Below, one piece after another: positions 17,399 to 27,338 of a stretch of DNA of 64,000 bases. Where the stretch lies: the NCBI GenBank assembly GCA_963848525.1, contig CAWKDZ010000002.1, forward strand, positions 496,001 to 560,000, given 5' to 3'. The DNA comes from JACCTU01 sp963848525 (GTDB lineage Bacteria > Actinomycetota > Thermoleophilia > Gaiellales > Gaiellaceae). Within the stretch, counting starts at the first letter, position 1. Each line of letters opens with the position of its first letter. The position numbers and the translations under genes were made by a program. The notes beneath the pieces are model-generated. The model searched no databases and was not told where the DNA came from. It saw only the letters and a list, made by a program, of their open reading frames with translations.

Positions 17399-20300
17399 TA
17401 AGCGGAGCGCGCTTCATCGATGCGCTCCTGGAGCGACTTGGCGATCTCAGTGCGCGCGTGCGCGATCGCGTGCACCGCGGCCGACGCACCCGAGAGCGTC
17501 GTGATGCACGGGACACGCGCGACGAGCGCCGCCTCGCGGATCGCGTAGCCGTCGGTGCGCGCGCCGCTGCCCTGCGGCGTGTTCACGACGAGATCGACAC
17601 GCCGTCGGCGGATCAGGTCGACGACGGGCTGGCCCTTCTCGACCACCTCGACGTCGAGCCCCGCGGCTGCGAGCGTCTGCGCCGTGCCCCGTCGTGGCGG
17701 TGAGCTTGAAGCCGAGACCCGCGAGCGCGGCCGCGACCGGAACCGCGTTCTGCTTGTCGGCGTCTCGCACGGTCAGGAACGCTGCGCCCGCGGTCGGGAG
17801 CCGGCGGCCGGCCGCGCGCTCGGCCTTCGCGAACGCCGTCGGCAGGTCCTCGGCGGTCGCCATCACCTCACCGGTCGAGCGCATCTCCGGGCCGAGCACG
17901 GGGTCGGCGCCGGGGAAGCGATGGAAGGGCAGCACGGCGGCCTTGACGCTGACCTCGTGCGGCGTCGCGCGCCGGGGCAGCCCGAGGTCGGCGATCGTCG
18001 CGCCGCCGGCGAGCCGGCAGGCCGCGTCGACGAGGTTGACGCCGGTGGCCTTGCTGGCGAACGGCACCGTCCTCGACGCGCGCGGGTTCACCTCGAGCAC
18101 GAACACCTCGCGGCTCGCGATCGCGAGCTGCACGTTCAGCAGCCCGACGACACCGAGTGCCGGCCCGAGCCGCCGCACGAACGCATCCACGTCGGCGGCC
18201 TGCTGCGGCGTCAGCGACTGCGCGGGCAGCACGCACGCCGAGTCCCCGGAGTGCACGCCGGCCTCCTCGACGTGCTGCATGACGGCGCCGACGTAGGTGT
18301 CGTGTCCGTCGCAGAGCGCGTCGACGTCGATCTCGATCGCGTTCTCGAGGAAGCGGTCGACGAGCACGCGGCCCTCGACGGCCGCGAGAGCGTCGCGCAC
18401 CTGCTCCTCGTCGAAGCAGACGCGCATCGCGCGCCCGCCGAGCACGTACGAGGGCCGCACGAGCACGGGGAAGCCGATCCGCTCGGCGATCGCGGCCGCC
18501 TCGTCGGCCGAGTCCGCCATGCCCCACGCCGGGCACTGGACGCCGAGCCGGTCGGCGAGCTCCGCGAAGCGCTCGCGGTCTTCGGCGAGGTCGACGGCGT
18601 CGAACGGCGTCCCGAGGATGCGGTAGCCGGCGTGCTCGATCGCCCGCGCGAGCTTGAGCGGCGTCTGGCCTCCGAACTGGATCACGACGCCCACCGGCTG
18701 CTCGCGCTCGAGCACCGCGAGCACCTCCTCGACGCCGAGCGGCTCGAAGTAGAGGCGGTCGGAGGTGTCGTAGTCGGTCGAGACGGTCTCGGGGTTGCAG
18801 TTGACCATCACCGCCTCGTAGCCGAGCTCGCGGAACGCCTGCGCGGCGTGGACGCAGCAGTAGTCGAACTCGATCCCCTGCCCGATCCGGTTCGGCCCGG
18901 AGCCGAGGATGACGACGCTCCGGCCGGGCTCGGGCGGCGACTCGTCCGCCTCGCCCCAGGTCGGAGTAGAGGTAGTTCGACTCTGCCTCGACCTCGCCCG
19001 CACAAGAGTCGACCCGACGAAAAGCGGGCCTGACGGCCCATGCTTTTCGCCGGGAGCGAGCTTCGTCCTCGCTCACGCCACACGAGGCTGCGATGTCGGC
19101 GTCTGAGAGGCCGATGCGCTTGAGCCGCAGCCAGTCCGTCGCGACGAGTTCGTCCAGGTTCGTCACGAGGCGAAGCGCGTCGGAGACGCGCTTCAACTCG
19201 TCCTGGAACCAGGGGTGCAGGTTCTCGGGCTCCCAGCCGTCGTCGATCTCGCGCGAGCGCTTCGCTTTGAGGAACGCCTCGGTGAACGTGCGGCCGATCC
19301 CCATCGTCTCCCCCACGCTCTTCATCTGCGTGCCGAGCGTGCGGTCGGCGCCGGGGAACTTCTCGAAGGCGAAGCGCGGGAACTTGACGACGACGTAGTC
19401 GAGCGTCGGCTCGAAGCTCGCCGGCGTCGTCTTGGTCAGGTCGTTCGGGATCTCGTCGAGCGTGTAGCCGACCGCGAGCTTCGCCGCGACCTTCGCGATC
19501 GGGTAGCCGGTCGCCTTCGACGCGAGCGCTGACGAGCGCGAGACGCGCGGGTTCATCTCGATCACGCGCAGGTCGCCCGTCTCGCGGTTGCGCGCGAACT
19601 GGATGTTCGAGCCGCCGCTCTCGATCCCGACCGCGCGCACGACGGCGGCCGCGGCATCGCGAAGCTCCTGGTACGCGAGGTCGGAGAGCGTCATCTGCGG
19701 AGCGACCGTGACCGAGTCGCCGGTGTGCACGCCCATCGGGTCGAGGTTCTCGATCGAGCAGACGATCACGACGTTGTCCTTCTTGTCGCGCATGACCTCG
19801 AGCTCGAACTCGTCCCAGCCGCGGATCGACTCCTCGACCAGGACCTGGTCGACAGGCGACTCACGCAGGCCGGCCTCGACCTGACGGCGGAGTTGGGCAT
19901 GGGTCTCGGCGAATCCCCCTCCGTGTCCTCCCAACGTGAAGGCGGGACGCACTACGGCCGGGAGCGCGATCCCGGCAAGGTCCTCGACTGTTGGTCACGA
20001 TCCTCGAGTTCGGAACTCTCGGAGCCCGCAGCTCTGGACAGCGTCGCGGAAGAGCTGGCGGTCCTCGGCGCGGTGGATCACGTCGAGCGGCGCGCCGATC
20101 AGCTCGATCCCGAGCGCCTCGAGCAGCCCGTCCTCGGCGAGCTCGCGCGCGAGGTTGAGCCCGGTCTGCCCGCCCATCGTCGGCAGGAGCGCGTCGGGCC
20201 GCTCGCGCCCGAGCACGTCGGCGACGCCGGCGAGGTCGAGGGGCTCGATGTAGGTGCGGTCGGCGAACCCGGGGTCGGTCATGATCGTCGCCGGGTTCGA

Positions 20301-20444
20301 GTTGACGACGATCGTGCGGAAGCCGTCCTCGCGCAGCACCTTGAGCGCCTGGGAGCCCGCGTAGTCGAACTCGCACGCCTGCCCGATCACGATCGGACCG
20401 GAGCCGATCAGACAGATCGACTTCAGCTCACGCCGCCTGGGCAA
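17398..20444 (-). CDS. carB: Carbamoyl-phosphate synthase large subunit, four insertions
   Basis: Makes carbamoyl phosphate from ammonia, bicarbonate and two ATP. Segments in order: KSICLIGSGPIVIGQACEFD (first ATP-grasp half), VVRPAFTLGGHGGGFAETHA, oligomerisation domain, SVVILGSGPNRIGQGIEFDY (second half), PSYVLGGRAMRVC, and a C-terminal MGS-like allosteric domain ending KSLQERIDEARSA. The frame breaks near 17688 (+1), 18964 (+1), 19991 (+1) and 20017 (+2). Deleting the extra bases restores one protein of about 1010 residues, so the breaks look like sequence errors. TTG start at 20444 overlaps carA by 17 bp. Confidence 0.93.
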
Positions 20445-21471
20445 GGCGCACCTCCTCGACCCAGTCGCTCAGGATCGGCCACGCGTCGTGAGGCCCCGGC
20501 CCGGCCTCGGGATGGAACTGCACGGAGCGCGCCCGCAGGTCGGGGAAGTCGAGGCCCTCGACCGTGCCGTCGTAGAGCGAGACGTGCGTCGCCTCCTTCT
20601 CGTCCGACGCCGCGACGGCGAAGCCGTGGTTCTGGCTCGTGACCAGGACGCGACCGGTGGCGCGCTCGAGCACCGGGTGATTCGACCCGCGGTGGCCGAA
20701 GCGCAGCTTGTAGGTCTCGTGCCCCGTCGCCAGGCCGAGCAGCTGGTGACCGAGGCAGATCCCGAGGACGGGGACGCGGCCGAGGAGCTCGCGCACGGTC
20801 GCGACCTCGTCGACGAGCGGGTCGGGATCGCCCGGCCCGTTCGTCAGCAGCACGCCGTCGAACTCGGCGAGCGTGTCCGCGTCGGCGTCGTGCGGGAACA
20901 CGGTCACCGCGGCGCCCGCGCCGGCCAGCCTGCGCAGGATCGAGCGCTTGCAGCCATAGTCGACGACAGCGATCTCGGCTGCGCCGACATCGCTGTAGCG
21001 GTACGGCTCCTTGGTCGACACGTCTGCTACGAGTGACCGACCTTCCATTGGCGGCTGTGCGCGCACAGCCGTAAGGACCTCCTCGACCGCCGCGTCACCC
21101 GAGACCACGGCCGCTCGCATCGAGCCGCCCTCTCGCAGGCGGAGGACGAGGCTTCGCGTGTCGATCCCCGAGAGCGCGACGATCGCCCGCTCGTGGAGCC
21201 AGTCCGTCCAGGCGGGCCCGCGCGCCTCGCGCATCAGCACCGCGCGCGCATGTGGCCTCTTCGATTCCGAGCGTCCCTCGGCGACGCCGTAGTTGCCGAT
21301 CATGGGCGCGGTGAAGCAGACGAGTTGCTCGGCGTAGCTCGGGTCGGTGACGACTTCCTGGTAGCCGGTCATCGCGGTCGTGAACACCGCCTCACCGAAC
21401 GCGAATCCCTCTGCCGCGACCGACTCGCCGTGGAAGACGGTCCCGTCCTCGAGCGCGAGGAAGCCCGTCAT
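20428..21471 (-). CDS. carA: Carbamoyl-phosphate synthase small subunit
   Basis: Glutamine amidotransferase subunit feeding ammonia to CarB. 347 residues starting MTGFLALEDGTVFHGES, with TTAMTGYQEVVTDPSY, then the class I amidotransferase triad: Cys in GICLGHQLLG and His/Glu in VQFHPEAGPGPHD. ATG at 21471 overlaps the pyrC stop (ATGA), supporting this start over a longer in-frame extension. Confidence 0.96.
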   Translation of the reverse strand: MTGFLALEDGTVFHGESVAAEGFAFGEAVFTTAMTGYQEVVTDPSYAEQLVCFTAPMIGNYGVAEGRSESKRPHARAVLMREARGPAWTDWLHERAIVALSGIDTRSLVLRLREGGSMRAAVVSGDAAVEEVLTAVRAQPPMEGRSLVADVSTKEPYRYSDVGAAEIAVVDYGCKRSILRRLAGAGAAVTVFPHDADADTLAEFDGVLLTNGPGDPDPLVDEVATVRELLGRVPVLGICLGHQLLGLATGHETYKLRFGHRGSNHPVLERATGRVLVTSQNHGFAVAASDEKEATHVSLYDGTVEGLDFPDLRARSVQFHPEAGPGPHDAWPILSDWVEEVRLAQAA

Positions 21472-22772
21472 CCTTCGTAGACCATCCGTCCGTCTGCGAT
21501 CGTCGCGCGCACCTTCCCGCGCAGAGTCTCGCCGAGCAGCCACGAGTTCGCCGAACGCGAGCGGAAGCCGGCCTCGGTCACGCGCCACGTCGCGTTCAGG
21601 TCGAGCAGCACGAGGTTCGCGCGCGCCCCGACCGCGATCGCCGGCTCGTCGAGCCCGTACGCTCGCGCGGGTCCCGCTGACATCCGCTCCAGCACCGTCT
21701 CCAGTGAGACGAGCCCCGGCTCGACGAGATTGGTGTAGAGGGCGCCGAATGCCGTCTCGAGGCCGGTCACGCCGAACGGCGCTGCCTCGAACGGCACCTC
21801 CTTCTCGTGGCGCGCGTGCGGCGCGTGGTCGGACGCGACGGAACCGACGGTTCCGTCGCGGAGCGCGTCGATCAGCGCCTTCCGGTCGTCGTCACTGCGG
21901 AGAGGCGGATTCATCTTGAAGTTCGAGTCGAGTGTCCGCACGACTTCGTCGGTCAAGCAGAGATGGTGCGGCGTCACTTCCGCGGTCGCGCTCACGCCGG
22001 CCGCCTGAGCGCGACGCAGAGCCTGAACCGATTCTCGCGCCGAGAGGTGAAGAAGGTGCAAGGGCCGTTGCTCGTACTCCGCCAGCGCGAGGTCGCGCTC
22101 GACCATCAGCGACTCCGCGACCGACGGGTAGCCGCCGAAGCCGAGCTCGGCGGAGATCGCGCCCTCGTGCATGTGGCCGCCGCGCGAGAGCGTCGGCTCC
22201 TCGCAGTGCAGCGCGAGCTTGCGGCGCGTGACCGCGCCGTACTGGAGAGCGCGCCGCATCAGCCCGGGCGCAACGACGGGAACGCCGTCGTCCGAGAAGC
22301 CGACGGCGCCGGCGTCGGCGAGCTCCGCCATCTCGGTCAGCTCGGCGCCGCGCTGGCCCTTCGTGATCGCGGCGAGGAACCCGACCGGTACCTCGGCCTC
22401 GCGCCTCGCGTCCTCGACGAGCGCACCGAGCACCGCGGCCGAGTCGACGACCGGGTCGGTGTTCGGCATCGCGAGGATCGCGCAGAAGCCGCCGGCCGCG
22501 GCGGCGCGCGTGCCGCTGCCGATCGTCTCCTCGTCCTCGCGGCCCGGTACGCGCAGGTGCACGTGCGGGTCGACGAACGCAGGGGCGAGCACGTAGCCCT
22601 TGGCGTCGAGCACGCGGTGGCCGTTGCGCTCGAGCGCGGTTCCGAGCTGAGAGATCACGCCGCCGTCGACGCGGACGTCCACCTCTGCGTCGACACCGCG
22701 AACGGGGTCGAGCACGCGGGCGCCGGTGACGAGCAGGTCCTGCCCCGGTCCCTCTCGACGGATCAACATCAC
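21468..22772 (-). CDS. pyrC: Dihydroorotase
   Basis: Zinc amidohydrolase that cyclises carbamoyl-aspartate. 434 residues with the metal motif DPHVHLRVPG near residue 69, LAMPNTDPVVDS, the GFSDDGVPV segment, AEVTPHHLCLTDE and the catalytic Asp in VASDHAPHARHEKE. Starts at GTG 22772 (overlapping the pyrB stop) or the ATG one codon later. Class I (long) type, as in other Gram-positive bacteria. Confidence 0.96.
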   Translation of the reverse strand: MMLIRREGPGQDLLVTGARVLDPVRGVDAEVDVRVDGGVISQLGTALERNGHRVLDAKGYVLAPAFVDPHVHLRVPGREDEETIGSGTRAAAAGGFCAILAMPNTDPVVDSAAVLGALVEDARREAEVPVGFLAAITKGQRGAELTEMAELADAGAVGFSDDGVPVVAPGLMRRALQYGAVTRRKLALHCEEPTLSRGGHMHEGAISAELGFGGYPSVAESLMVERDLALAEYEQRPLHLLHLSARESVQALRRAQAAGVSATAEVTPHHLCLTDEVVRTLDSNFKMNPPLRSDDDRKALIDALRDGTVGSVASDHAPHARHEKEVPFEAAPFGVTGLETAFGALYTNLVEPGLVSLETVLERMSAGPARAYGLDEPAIAVGARANLVLLDLNATWRVTEAGFRSRSANSWLLGETLRGKVRATIADGRMVYEG

Positions 22773-23764
22773 GCGACCTCGTGGATCGCCGCCGTCTTGA
22801 CGACGACCGGGCCGTGGGTGAGCAGGTCGTAGAGGACCGCCATGCGCGTGACGAGACCCGCGCGCACCTGCGTCTCGATCAGGGCGTCGGCGGCATCCGC
22901 GACCGCCGGGTCGATCTCGACGCCCCGGTTCATCGGCCCGGGGTGCATCACCTTCTGCCCGGGTCGGAGCCGGTCCGCCGTGATCCCCCAGCGCGCCGAG
23001 TACTCGCGGAGCGACGGGACGTAGTTGGCGCCCTCGAGCATCCGCTCCCGCTGCATGCGGAGGACGTAGACGACGTCGGCCGCCTCGATCGCGGTGAGCT
23101 CGGTCGTGGTCTCGCAGCCGAGCGCCTCTATACCTCGCGGTATGAGCGCGGGCGGGCCGACGAGGGTCACTCGCGCGCCCATCAGCACGAGCGCCTGCAC
23201 GTTCGAGCGCGCGACGCGCGAGTGGAGGACGTCACCCACGATCGCGACGTGCAGCCCGTCGATCCGGCCGAACTCGGCGTGCAGCGTGTAGAGGTCGAGC
23301 AGCGCCTGCGTCGGGTGCTGGTGTTTGCCGTCGCCCGCGTTGACCACGTGCGCGCTCGTCCAGCGGGCGACGAGCTGCGGCGCGCCGATCTCGGCGTGCC
23401 GGATCACGATCACGTCCGGGTCGTAGGCGCCGAGCGTTATCGCAGTGTCCTTGAGCGACTCGCCCTTCTCGACGGCCGACCCGGACGCCTTGAACGACAT
23501 CGTGTCGGCACTCAGGCGCTTCGCCGCGAGCTCGAAGCTCGACGAGGTGCGGGTCGAGGACTCGAAGAACAGGTTCAACACGAGCCGTCCGCGCAGCGTC
23601 GGCAGCTTCTTGACCTCCCGCTCGAGCGAGCGCTCGAAGTTGCGCGCCGTCGCGAGCAGCCGCTCGACGTCGTCGCGGCTCAGGTCGGCGACGGAGATCA
23701 GGTGCCGGCGCGGCGGCGTCTTCGGCGGGAGGAAGTCCTCCCGCATCACCTTCAGCTCAGCCAT
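22769..23764 (-). CDS. pyrB: Aspartate carbamoyltransferase catalytic chain
   Basis: Condenses aspartate and carbamoyl phosphate. 331 residues: carbamoyl-phosphate loop FFESSTRTSSSFELAAKRL, KGESLKDTAITL, HPTQALLDLYTL and the C-terminal MHPGPMNRGVEI aspartate-binding motif. No regulatory pyrI chain nearby. ATG at 23764 overlaps the end of pyrR by 8 bp. Confidence 0.97.
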   Translation of the reverse strand: MAELKVMREDFLPPKTPPRRHLISVADLSRDDVERLLATARNFERSLEREVKKLPTLRGRLVLNLFFESSTRTSSSFELAAKRLSADTMSFKASGSAVEKGESLKDTAITLGAYDPDVIVIRHAEIGAPQLVARWTSAHVVNAGDGKHQHPTQALLDLYTLHAEFGRIDGLHVAIVGDVLHSRVARSNVQALVLMGARVTLVGPPALIPRGIEALGCETTTELTAIEAADVVYVLRMQRERMLEGANYVPSLREYSARWGITADRLRPGQKVMHPGPMNRGVEIDPAVADAADALIETQVRAGLVTRMAVLYDLLTHGPVVVKTAAIHEVA

Positions 23765-24350
23765 CGGGGTGCTCCTCTTCCTCCGGTGTGGGCACGAGCA
23801 GGACCTGGTCGACCTCGTCGACCTCGAGCAGCTGCACCTGGATGCGCTCCCCGCGCGAGGTCGGCAGGTTCTTGCCGACGTAGTCCGGCCGGATCGGGAG
23901 CTCGCGGTGGCCGCGGTCGACCAGGCAGGCGAGCTGGACGCGCGCGGGACGCCCGTAGCCGAAGAGCGCCTCGATCGCTGCACGGATCGTCCGGCCGGTG
24001 TAGAGCACGTCGTCGACGAGGACGCAGGTGCGGCCTTCGAGCGGAAAGTCGAGGCTCGTCGCGCGGACGAGCGGCTGTGCGTGCAGCGGCGCCTCGCCCC
24101 CGCGCACCTGGACGTCGTCGCGGTAGAAGGTGATGTCGAGCGAGCCGAGCTCGACCTCCTCGTCCGCCCGCTCCGCGATCAGCCGCCGCAGCCGCTGCGC
24201 GAGCGGAACGCCGCGCGTGTGGATCCCGATCAGCGCGACCTCGTCGAGCTCCAGGTTCGCCTCGATGATCTCGTGGGCGATCCGGGAGAGCGTCCGCGAG
24301 ATCGCCTCGGCGTCCAGCAGGACCTTCTCGGTCGTGGAGGCAGCCGTCAT
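23757..24350 (-). CDS. pyrR: Bifunctional pyrimidine operon regulator/uracil phosphoribosyltransferase
   Basis: UMP-responsive RNA-binding regulator of the pyr operon. 197 residues with the PRPP-binding motif CVLVDDVLYTGRTIRAAIE near residue 105 and the GIHTRGVPLAQRL segment. ATG at 24350 is set 6 nt after AAGGAG; a TTG two codons upstream is less likely. A PyrR-binding-loop hairpin lies directly upstream of this ribosome binding site, so translation of pyrR and the coupled operon is probably self-regulated. The C-terminal acidic tail (PTPEEEEHPDG) is an extension. Confidence 0.95.
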   Translation of the reverse strand: MTAASTTEKVLLDAEAISRTLSRIAHEIIEANLELDEVALIGIHTRGVPLAQRLRRLIAERADEEVELGSLDITFYRDDVQVRGGEAPLHAQPLVRATSLDFPLEGRTCVLVDDVLYTGRTIRAAIEALFGYGRPARVQLACLVDRGHRELPIRPDYVGKNLPTSRGERIQVQLLEVDEVDQVLLVPTPEEEEHPDG

Positions 24351-24362
24351 TCGCAACTCCTT

Positions 24363-24382
24363 CCCGGCCTCGCTGGACCGAG
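24363..24382 (-). promoter_or_regulatory. PyrR-binding hairpin in the pyr leader
   Basis: On the minus strand: CTCGG stem, loop TCCAGCGAGG, CCGGG stem, followed immediately by AAGGAG, the pyrR ribosome binding site. The loop and closing bases fit the known PyrR-binding consensus ARUCCNGNGAGGYU except for its first and last positions. The site next to the Shine-Dalgarno sequence suggests translational repression, as proposed for mycobacteria, rather than Bacillus-type attenuation. Confidence 0.75.
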
Positions 24383-24509
24383 TTAAAGGGGTTTACGTCG
24401 CCGCGGAGACTAGCCCACTCGCCGGACGGAGGAGAACGCCGTTAATCCGGCCTGAACGAAAGATCCCCCGTTCGGGCGCAACTGCCGGTCGCCGAGCACG
24501 TCAGAGCCT

Positions 24510-25355
24510 TCACTGTGGCCCGCTGGGGACTCGACCCGACCGATCATCGCCGTCGCGTGCAGGACGCGCCTCGGGCGCGACCGCTCTGCGTGACGGGGCG
24601 GCGGGCGCGCCTGTTTCTTCGCCGGCTCCGCCGCAACCGCTGAGGTAGAGCGCCGCCCACTCGTGCGCGTCGAGGTCGCGCGCCTCGACCCTGCGCGGTG
24701 CGCGAGCGCCCGCGGCGGACTGGACGCCGTGGCGGAAGCCGCGGGCGACGAAGGCCGCGTACTTCGTCGCGTGGCGCGCGGGCACGAGGGGACGCCGGCG
24801 GCGCTCGACGACGAGCAGACCGGCGTCGACGCTCGGAGCCGGGTCGAAGCTCGCGCGCGGCAGGCGCCGCCCGAGCGTGAAGCGGTACCACGCGCCCCAG
24901 CGCACGTCGTTCGCGGTGCTCGGCCACGGCAGCGCGCGCTTGACCGCCACTCCCCACTCGACGATCAGGTCGGCTCGAGTCAGCGGCACGCGCGGGTCGT
25001 CGAGCAGCAGCCGCAGCAGGTCGGTGGTGCGGTCGAAGGGGATGTTCGCGACGACGCGGAAAGGCTTGTCGGGGAGCGCGATCGCCGTGGCGTCGCGCTC
25101 GACCACCCGCACGTGCTCCCACCGCCCCCGCAGTTGTGCAGCCCAGCGCGGATCGAGCTCGACGGCGACGACTTCCCGCGCTGCTCGAGCGAGCTCGGCG
25201 GTCAGCCGCCCGCTGCCCGCGCCCAGGTCGAGGACAAGCTCGTCGGGTCCGATCTCGGCGTCGCGGACGAGCTCCGCCGCGAGCGCTCGGGTGCGGAGGA
25301 AGTGCTGGCTACGGGCGCGCGGTGGCCGCGCGCGCGATGCGCGTCGACCGGCCAC
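24510..25355 (-). CDS. Erm-like 23S rRNA adenine N6-methyltransferase
   Basis: 281 residues related to the KsgA/Erm superfamily. N-terminal RARSQHFLRTRALAAELV, SAM motif VLDLGAGSGRLTAELA, acidic motif VVAVELDPRWA, and catalytic motif VVANIPFDRTTDLLR. The following VEWGVAVKRA and the RASFDPAPSVDAGLLVV segment resemble high-GC Erm proteins more than KsgA, which has NLPY. Erm enzymes methylate A2058 of 23S rRNA and give macrolide resistance; whether this one does is untested. GTG start at 25355 is the best choice before the conserved N-terminus. The Ala/Pro-rich C-terminus is poorly conserved. Confidence 0.75.
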   Translation of the reverse strand: MAGRRASRARPPRARSQHFLRTRALAAELVRDAEIGPDELVLDLGAGSGRLTAELARAAREVVAVELDPRWAAQLRGRWEHVRVVERDATAIALPDKPFRVVANIPFDRTTDLLRLLLDDPRVPLTRADLIVEWGVAVKRALPWPSTANDVRWGAWYRFTLGRRLPRASFDPAPSVDAGLLVVERRRRPLVPARHATKYAAFVARGFRHGVQSAAGARAPRRVEARDLDAHEWAALYLSGCGGAGEETGAPAAPSRRAVAPEARPARDGDDRSGRVPSGPQ

Positions 25356-25378
25356 GGCTGCGGAAGGTGAGGGTGGCC

Positions 25379-27334
25379 ATGGTTGCCCAGCAGCATGATA
25401 CGCCCGCGATGAGGCGCGTCCCGTCCTGGGGAGTGCTCGCGGCGCTCGTCGCCGTCTCGACGATCGTGCGCGCGTGGGCGGGGCTGCGCGTGCCGACGCC
25501 GTGGATCGCGGCCGACGAGATGATCTACGCCGAGCTCGGCCGCAGCCTCTGGGAGACGGGCCGGCTCGAGATCCTCGGCGCGGACACGCCCTTCTACAGC
25601 CTCGTCCACCCCGCGCTGATCGGGCTCCCGCTGGCGGTCCTCGACACTGCGTTCGGTTACGACGTCGCACGGGTGCTCCAGGCGCTCGCGATGTCGCTGA
25701 CCGCGGTCCCGGTCTTCCTCTGGGGCCGCCGGCTCATGTCCGAGGCGTGGGCGCTCGCAGCGGCGGCGCTGACGCTCGCGATCCCCGGCCTCGCGTATTC
25801 GGGGCTGCTGATGACCGAGACGGTCTTCTACCCGCTCGTCGCGCTCGCGGCGTGGCTGGCCGCCACGACGCTCCTCGCCCCCACACTGCGCAACCAGGCG
25901 TTCCTCGTCGGGGCGGTCGTGCTCGTCGTGCTGACGCGGCTGCAGGGCATCGTGCTCGTGCCGGTCGTGCTGCTCGCGACGGTGCTCTTCGCCGCCGCAG
26001 GCCGGGACTTCGCGCCGCTCCGGCGCCTCTGGCCGGCACTGGTGGCCCTGACGGCGCTGCTCGTCTTCGTCGTCGCGAGCGGCCTCGGCGCCTACGCGCC
26101 TGCGGGTGAGGCCGAGTACGCGTTCGGCGACACGCTGAAGTTCGTCCTCTACCACGCGGCAGACGCGGCGCTGCTCGTCGGCATCGTCCCGGTGTGCGCG
26201 CTCGTCGTGCTCGTCCTGCACCGGGACTGGACGCCTGAGGTCCGCGCGTTCCTCGCCGTCACCGTCTCGCTGACCGCCGGGCTCGTCGTGGAGGTCGGCC
26301 TCTTCGCCTCGCGCTACGTCGGCCGACTCGCCGAGCGCGACCTCCTCGGCGTCGCACCGGTGCTGTTTCTCGCACTCTGCCTGTGGCTCGACCGCGGCGC
26401 GCCGCGCACGAGGCTGACCGCGTCGATCGTCGCGTTCGGCGTCGCGGCGCTCGTGCTCGCGCTGCCGCTCGGCCGGCTCGTGCACGAGGCGGCGTTGCCC
26501 GACGCGTTTTCGCTCGTGCCGGTCTGGCGCCTCGGAAGTTACGACGCGGTCGTCTGGACGTTCGTCGCGTTGGCGGTCCTCGCGTTCGCGCTTCTGCCGC
26601 GCTCGGCGCTCGTCGCGATCCCCATCGCGCTCGGGCTCGTCTTCGCGGCGACCTCGATCGTGGTCTCGGATTACGTCGCCGACGAGGCCTCCACGCTCGA
26701 GGAGTCGTTCTTCGGCACCGCGGCGCCGAACTGGGTCGACGCGGCCGCGGGCGGCAGCGCGGCGTACTTCTACGACGGCGAGCCGCACTGGAACGCCGTC
26801 TGGTCGTACGTCTTCTGGAACCGGGAGATCCGGAGCGTCTACGTGCTCGAGGGCCAGCGCGGCGTCCCGGGGCCGCTACCGCAGACGCGAGTCGACCCGT
26901 TCCCGTTCGGCGAGCTCGCAGACGACGCGCCGCCGGACGTCGTCGGCTCGACCGCCTTCACGTTCCGCGGCGACCCCGTCGCGAGCGTCGACCAGGTCGG
27001 GCTGATCCACCGCGGGCTCGTGCTCTGGCGCACCGACCCGCCGCTGCGGCTCTCGACGATCCTCGTCGGCGTGCAGGGCTCGGGCGACATCCACGGTCCC
27101 GCGTCGATGACCGCGTACAACTGCTCGGGCGGCACGTTCGAGCTGACGCTGATCGCGAAGGGCTCACCCGTGACCGTGCGGCTGGAAAGCGGCCTCGCCA
27201 CGGTCGAGCGGACGCTCGCGCCGGAGGAGATCTGGCAGCCGTCGGTGCCCGCCAGCGAGACGGCCGGCGTCTGTGCGCTCGCCGTGACGCCGTCCGGGCT
27301 GGTCGGTTCGACGCGGATCGAGTACGTGCGCTAG
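25379..27334 (+). CDS. GT-C-fold membrane glycosyltransferase-like protein
   Basis: 651 residues. About ten to twelve hydrophobic helices fill residues 10-430 and the C-terminal third is soluble and probably extracellular. A conserved acidic motif AADEMIYAELGRSLWETG after the first helix resembles the catalytic Asp/Glu loop of GT39/GT83-type (ArnT/PMT) enzymes, which use lipid-linked sugars. TVFYPLVALAAW and SRYVGRLAERDLLG are further family-like segments. Sugar and acceptor unknown. ATG at 25379 is preceded by AAGGTGAGG. The gene is divergent from the Erm-like gene with only 23 bp between starts. Confidence 0.65.
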   Translation: MVAQQHDTPAMRRVPSWGVLAALVAVSTIVRAWAGLRVPTPWIAADEMIYAELGRSLWETGRLEILGADTPFYSLVHPALIGLPLAVLDTAFGYDVARVLQALAMSLTAVPVFLWGRRLMSEAWALAAAALTLAIPGLAYSGLLMTETVFYPLVALAAWLAATTLLAPTLRNQAFLVGAVVLVVLTRLQGIVLVPVVLLATVLFAAAGRDFAPLRRLWPALVALTALLVFVVASGLGAYAPAGEAEYAFGDTLKFVLYHAADAALLVGIVPVCALVVLVLHRDWTPEVRAFLAVTVSLTAGLVVEVGLFASRYVGRLAERDLLGVAPVLFLALCLWLDRGAPRTRLTASIVAFGVAALVLALPLGRLVHEAALPDAFSLVPVWRLGSYDAVVWTFVALAVLAFALLPRSALVAIPIALGLVFAATSIVVSDYVADEASTLEESFFGTAAPNWVDAAAGGSAAYFYDGEPHWNAVWSYVFWNREIRSVYVLEGQRGVPGPLPQTRVDPFPFGELADDAPPDVVGSTAFTFRGDPVASVDQVGLIHRGLVLWRTDPPLRLSTILVGVQGSGDIHGPASMTAYNCSGGTFELTLIAKGSPVTVRLESGLATVERTLAPEEIWQPSVPASETAGVCALAVTPSGLVGSTRIEYVR

Positions 27335-27338
27335 CGGC

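Noticed and set aside
17398..20444. Split carbamoyl-phosphate synthase (separate subunits as in some archaea)
   Set aside because: Break points fall inside domains and pieces overlap by frame only; deleting single bases restores one continuous protein.
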